Assembly: GCA_964363685.1 (NCBI GenBank)
Contig: CAYIJG010000048.1
Span: forward strand, 1-7,907
DNA: 7,907 bases
From: XYD2-FULL-39-9 sp964363685
GTDB lineage: Bacteria > Patescibacteriota > Patescibacteriia > Magasanikbacterales > GWA2-37-8
Reading direction: 5' to 3'
The position numbers were made by a program, and so were the translations under genes. The first letter of the stretch is position 1; each line of letters begins with the position of its first letter. Positions 5,089 through 7,907 of the stretch are shown here, piece by piece. The notes below the pieces were generated by a model. It did not search any database. It worked only from the letters and a program-made list of their open reading frames with translations, and was not told the DNA's origin.

Positions 5089-7467
5089 TTATATACCCCA
5101 AAACCGCCCCTGCTCAAACATCTGCCGTTTCCATTTATAAAATTCTAAATATTCACACAAAGTTAACGGCGTACTGGAATTAACTGTATCATTTTTCGCA
5201 CCACACTTCAATTGACTAGGAATTTGATAGTCTATTTTTCTTTTACCATCACTTTCTTGATTTATATACAATCCATACTCATGCATCCCCAACAAATTTT
5301 GGTATTTATCCCGATCATCAAAAATAGAATGGCCTTCAAAACTATTTTCCGGATTGAGGTTTAGAATTTGAAGCAATGTCGGTGCTAAATCAATGCTGGA
5401 AGCATAAGTATTAACTTCTTTTGGCAGGGTTGGCGGTGGTTTACGTGGATCTACTCCAAATAAATCAGGCCCCATATCTGGCACATACATCATTAACATA
5501 TTCTCATCATAAAAACTAAGTTTGTCCGCATCTTTAGGAAATAAATTTTTTATTACTGCCCCGGGAAAAGCCGCGTGATCAGCCACAGCCACCACAATTG
5601 TATTATTATAGTAATCACTTTTCTTAAACTCTTGCCAAAACTTGCCAAAGGCGTCATCGGCCGTGTGATATGAATTCAGGACATTATTTTTGCCATCGCC
5701 ATACAAAACCATATCTTGAGCTAAATCAAATGGCGGATGGGTATCCACGGTAGAAAGCATCATCAAAAACGGTTCTCTTGTCCCGATTTCGCTTTGGCGC
5801 GAAATCGGGTATGCTCGATTTTGTCGAGACAAAATCGGCATTTTTTCATTTATCATTTTCCACATTACGTCAAAAAGCTGATGATCCGAATATCCCCATG
5901 ATAGCGGTTCTCCTATTATCATCTTGCTGAGTTCTTCCTGTCCATAAATATTCTCCACATCCATACTCCCAAAAATTGAATCTTTATTTTCAAATTCTTT
6001 AGGTACAGCGGTGATATAGGTATTGTAATAACCTTGTTCTTTGAGAATGTTTGGTAAACAAAGCAGGCGTAGTCTTTGTAAATTTTTGTTGACCTCTATC
6101 TCCGTATAGCCAGTAGGCGGCAAAAAAGAACAAAGTTGAGCGATAATCCCATTGATGGTCGGTGTGGAGGCATTAAAATAATTTTTGAAAACTGTAGTGT
6201 GCCGATCCCCAGCCATTTGCTCCAGATTTGGCGTAAGCGGATCGGCAAAGATAGAAAAATTTCTATTATAGACACTAGTCAGCCGGCTGGAAAAAGATTC
6301 AAAGAACAAAATAATAATGTTTGGCTTATCAGGACTAGACATCTCAGACAATATTTTTTTATCAGAATTAAAAACTGTTTCTTTATGCGCTAAATAAAAT
6401 TCATTGGTATTGTAAAATAAACCAAATTTTTCTAACTTTTTTTGTATAGCCGGATTTAAAACCGCTTCTGTTTTTTGACCTCTAAAAAATTCATAAAAAT
6501 TTTTGGCAATCGTATATTCGGGCGTGTTTTGAAAAGAACTAAGGCCAAATAAAGACATCAGCGCCACAGCAATCAAAGCCAAACTATAATATGACCATTG
6601 GCGAAACGAACTTTTTTGATATGACTTAATAATCTGGCGAAAAATAAAAATAAAGACAGCAAGAATTAATATGGCCACAACTCCAATAAAGATGCTTAAG
6701 CCATTCCAAGTGACGCCGGAAGAACCTTTGGCCACCGCCAGCATCAGCGGGCTCAAATAGAGTCCGGTAAAGTACATGATACCTATATTTGCCACCCACA
6801 AAGACAAAAGCACGATAAATACTATTGCCCACAAACCCAAGGCCAGATAACGCCACCATGATTTTATTTTCCAATAAATAAGCGTGGCGACCGAAAATCC
6901 CAAAATCAAAAACATGGTCATGGCCCAGGCGCGAAATAAAACAATATTATGAAATTTCAAGTACGCATCGAAGTTAGCCAAACGAAATGCGAAGTATTGA
7001 ACTGCGGAGAAAAAAATAAATAAGAAAAAAATCAGGGTAAAGACATGCTTATTTACTATTTTCCACTCATGTGCGCTCGGGTGATATGACAAATATTTCT
7101 GGGTTCTCCAAAAAAATAAGGCCGTCAACAATAGAAATACTACTAGGCTCAAAATTTGATTGGTACTAAAAAATACCAAGAAAAAAAGTGAGAAAAGAAA
7201 AAATAAACTATCCAAAAATAAACCAAATTCTTTTTGCCAGAAAATATGGCGATTAAATTTGACGGTAAAAAAATGATAGAGCCATTTAAAGATTCTGTAG
7301 CCGATAAACACAGCTACGGTAAAACCCAAAACCAACAGAATAAACTTACTATGCGGTCGGTGTTTGAAGTGATACCAACTCCAGCCAGAGGAAATAATAA
7401 AAGAACCGGCTAAGGTCTGCATTATCCCCCACCAAGATTTAAGTTTGCCTAGAATTGATGTAAGCAT
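5089..7467 (-). CDS. LtaS/MdoB-like membrane phosphoglycerol transferase (sulfatase/alkaline phosphatase superfamily)
   Basis: The 792-residue protein has a long membrane region with about eight helices (roughly 42-66, 83-101, 105-120, 142-161, 180-199, 205-230, 257-276, 293-312), then an extracytoplasmic sulfatase-like domain from about 380. Family members transfer glycerol phosphate or similar groups from lipids to envelope polymers. Catalytic signatures by analogy with LtaS are PNIIILFFESFSS with E390 (metal), NASTPTINGIIAQLCSFLPP with T437 as likely nucleophile, YSDHQLFD (526-533), STVDTHPPF with H577, and VADHAAFPG with D630/H631 (metal). All key residues appear present. Residues 542-563 (KMPILSRQNRA onward) are encoded by the in-frame palindromic element and lie between a helix and the strand EPFLMMLSTVDT, where relatives have only a short linker. 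The start at 7467 lies 4 bp after the hpf stop. LtaS proteins usually have five helices, so MdoB-like is the better label; the exact substrate is unknown. Confidence 0.85.
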   Translation of the reverse strand: MLTSILGKLKSWWGIMQTLAGSFIISSGWSWYHFKHRPHSKFILLVLGFTVAVFIGYRIFKWLYHFFTVKFNRHIFWQKEFGLFLDSLFFLFSLFFLVFFSTNQILSLVVFLLLTALFFWRTQKYLSYHPSAHEWKIVNKHVFTLIFFLFIFFSAVQYFAFRLANFDAYLKFHNIVLFRAWAMTMFLILGFSVATLIYWKIKSWWRYLALGLWAIVFIVLLSLWVANIGIMYFTGLYLSPLMLAVAKGSSGVTWNGLSIFIGVVAILILAVFIFIFRQIIKSYQKSSFRQWSYYSLALIAVALMSLFGLSSFQNTPEYTIAKNFYEFFRGQKTEAVLNPAIQKKLEKFGLFYNTNEFYLAHKETVFNSDKKILSEMSSPDKPNIIILFFESFSSRLTSVYNRNFSIFADPLTPNLEQMAGDRHTTVFKNYFNASTPTINGIIAQLCSFLPPTGYTEIEVNKNLQRLRLLCLPNILKEQGYYNTYITAVPKEFENKDSIFGSMDVENIYGQEELSKMIIGEPLSWGYSDHQLFDVMWKMINEKMPILSRQNRAYPISRQSEIGTREPFLMMLSTVDTHPPFDLAQDMVLYGDGKNNVLNSYHTADDAFGKFWQEFKKSDYYNNTIVVAVADHAAFPGAVIKNLFPKDADKLSFYDENMLMMYVPDMGPDLFGVDPRKPPPTLPKEVNTYASSIDLAPTLLQILNLNPENSFEGHSIFDDRDKYQNLLGMHEYGLYINQESDGKRKIDYQIPSQLKCGAKNDTVNSSTPLTLCEYLEFYKWKRQMFEQGRFWGI
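5778..5846 (-). repeat. 69-bp double-hairpin element, copy B, in frame inside the LtaS-like gene
   Basis: Second copy of the element at 267-335, equal in length. On the plus strand hairpin 1 has perfect arms CCCGATTTCG (5782-5791) and CGAAATCGGG (5800-5809), plus one more C-G pair in the loop. Hairpin 2 has arms CGATTTTG (5816-5823) and CAAAATCG (5830-5837), flanked by ATGC/GCAT. Read in the minus-strand gene it encodes MPILSRQNRAYPISRQSEIG and neighbours, the same frame and length as copy A. The first and second halves resemble each other (PILSRQ and PISRQ), so the element looks like a duplicated hairpin. Confidence 0.85.
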
Positions 7468-7471
7468 TTAT

Positions 7472-7831
7472 TTAAAGCTGGATTTCGTATTCTTTGGCTT
7501 GACGTCTCTGTTTCTTTTCTTTTTCTGTCACTCGTTGCTTAAGTTTATGTTTTTTGAGTTCTGATTCAAGATAATCTCGAATCATATCAATCGCTTTATA
7601 GAGAGTATCGGCTTGTTTGGAAGCAAATAGATCCTTGCCTGGCACTTGTAACTTGCATTCCGCAAAAAACATGTTGCCTTTGGTGTGGTGGCGGCTATTT
7701 ATACCCAAAATCATTTCCGCCCGAATGACGCGATTATTATAAAATTTATTTAATGAGTCTGCCTTTTTGCTAGCGTATTCTTTAATAGCCTCTGTAAGAT
7801 CCATGCCTTTGCCGGTAGTTTGTATTTGCAT
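7472..7831 (-). CDS. hpf: Ribosome hibernation promoting factor, short HPF/RaiA (YfiA) type
   Basis: The 119-residue protein has the beta-alpha-beta-beta-beta-alpha S30AE domain that binds the 30S decoding centre and silences ribosomes in stress or stationary phase. Signatures are the N-terminal MQIQTTGKGMDLTEAIKEYASKK (1-23), the strand FFAECKLQVPGKDLFA (55-70) and the helix ADTLYKAIDMIRDYLESELKKHKLK (74-98), where D75, Y78 and A80-I81-D82 match the conserved D-x-Y-x-A-I-D pattern. The tail is very basic (KEKKQRRQAKEYEIQL). It lacks the extra C-terminal dimerisation domain of long HPF, so it is the short form. GGA six bases before the ATG is the only Shine-Dalgarno-like sequence before any gene here. 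It leads an operon with the LtaS-like gene (4-bp gap) and the small membrane gene. Confidence 0.93.
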   Translation of the reverse strand: MQIQTTGKGMDLTEAIKEYASKKADSLNKFYNNRVIRAEMILGINSRHHTKGNMFFAECKLQVPGKDLFASKQADTLYKAIDMIRDYLESELKKHKLKQRVTEKEKKQRRQAKEYEIQL

Positions 7832-7842
7832 ATATCCAAGTT

Positions 7843-7882
7843 ACTAATTTAAACGAATAATCACTAATTTGTACGAATCACG
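7843..7882. repeat. Two-copy 20-bp direct repeat upstream of hpf
   Basis: Two adjacent 20-bp units, 7843-7862 and 7863-7882, share ACTAATTT, then two different bases, then ACGAAT; 15 of 20 positions agree. The second unit runs into the palindrome at 7872-7897. It lies 12-51 bp before the hpf start codon and so may overlap its promoter. Confidence 0.5.
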
Positions 7883-7897
7883 AATTCGTGATTCGTA
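7872..7897. repeat. Perfect 26-bp palindrome, upstream of hpf
   Basis: The left half TACGAATCACGAA is followed directly by its exact reverse complement, giving a 26-bp perfect palindrome with no spacer, centred between 7884 and 7885. A further ATTCGTA follows at 7901-7907, at the window edge, so the array may continue. ACGAAT also appears at 7853-7858. It lies 41 bp upstream of the hpf start. It could be an operator for a dimeric protein, a cruciform, or one unit of a dispersed ATTCGTA-type intergenic repeat. Confidence 0.75.
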
Positions 7898-7907
7898 TTT
7901 ATTCGTA

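Noticed and set aside
5079..5117. Upstream start of the small membrane gene (MSRGGFGVYKYNS extension)
   Set aside because: It overlaps the LtaS-like gene by 29 bp, and those residues are an out-of-frame reading of that gene's conserved end. The ATG at 5078 fits the spacing better.
6626..6874. Minus-strand 82-residue frame within the LtaS-like gene
   Set aside because: It is an alternative frame of the membrane region of a clearly real gene and has no recognisable motif.

Overview
The window reads like part of a small-genome, AT-rich bacterium, most likely a member of the Candidate Phyla Radiation (Patescibacteria). This is an inference from gene style: compact packing, leaders with almost no Shine-Dalgarno sequence, a CPR-like full-length transketolase, a short lone lumazine synthase, and an MdoB/LtaS-type envelope enzyme. 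No rRNA or other phylogenetic marker is present. TGA is used as a stop at 4493-4495 and no gene needs TGA read as an amino acid, so the recoded lineages (code 25) are unlikely.

Layout. At the left edge is the N-terminal part of a minus-strand cysteine desulfurase (1-354, running off the window). An imperfect intergenic palindrome (364-441) separates it from a minus-strand DEDDy 3'-5' exonuclease-like gene (443-1024). A divergent promoter region follows, then a plus-strand pair: a lumazine synthase homologue (1096-1497) and a GNAT acetyltransferase (1505-1957). The acetyltransferase converges on, and overlaps by 6 bp, a minus-strand transketolase (1952-4141). Upstream of the transketolase, in the same direction, are an unrecognised helical protein (4155-4496) and a 48-codon ORF (4493-4639) that looks like a collapsed alpha/beta hydrolase. 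A terminator-like hairpin (4695-4735) separates this group from another minus-strand operon: HPF/RaiA (7472-7831), an LtaS/MdoB-like phosphoglycerol transferase (5089-7467) and a small three-helix membrane protein (4722-5078). The right edge, upstream of hpf, carries a perfect 26-bp palindrome and iterated TACGAAT words.

The most interesting observation is a 69-bp double-hairpin element present twice (267-335 and 5778-5846), each time inside a coding sequence and read in the same frame. It adds the related peptides MPILHRQNRA... and MPILSRQNRA... to two unrelated proteins: the N terminus of the cysteine desulfurase, and the catalytic domain of the LtaS-like enzyme just before the EPFLMMLSTVDTHPPF strand. 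The two copies match at 59 of 69 positions, and most differences fall in hairpin loops. This resembles in principle the protein-coding palindromic elements described in Rickettsia, but I do not recognise this sequence as a known family.

The genes do not form one pathway. They cover Fe-S/sulfur supply, nucleic-acid trimming, a flavin-precursor-type fold, sugar-phosphate metabolism (transketolase), ribosome hibernation and envelope polymer chemistry.
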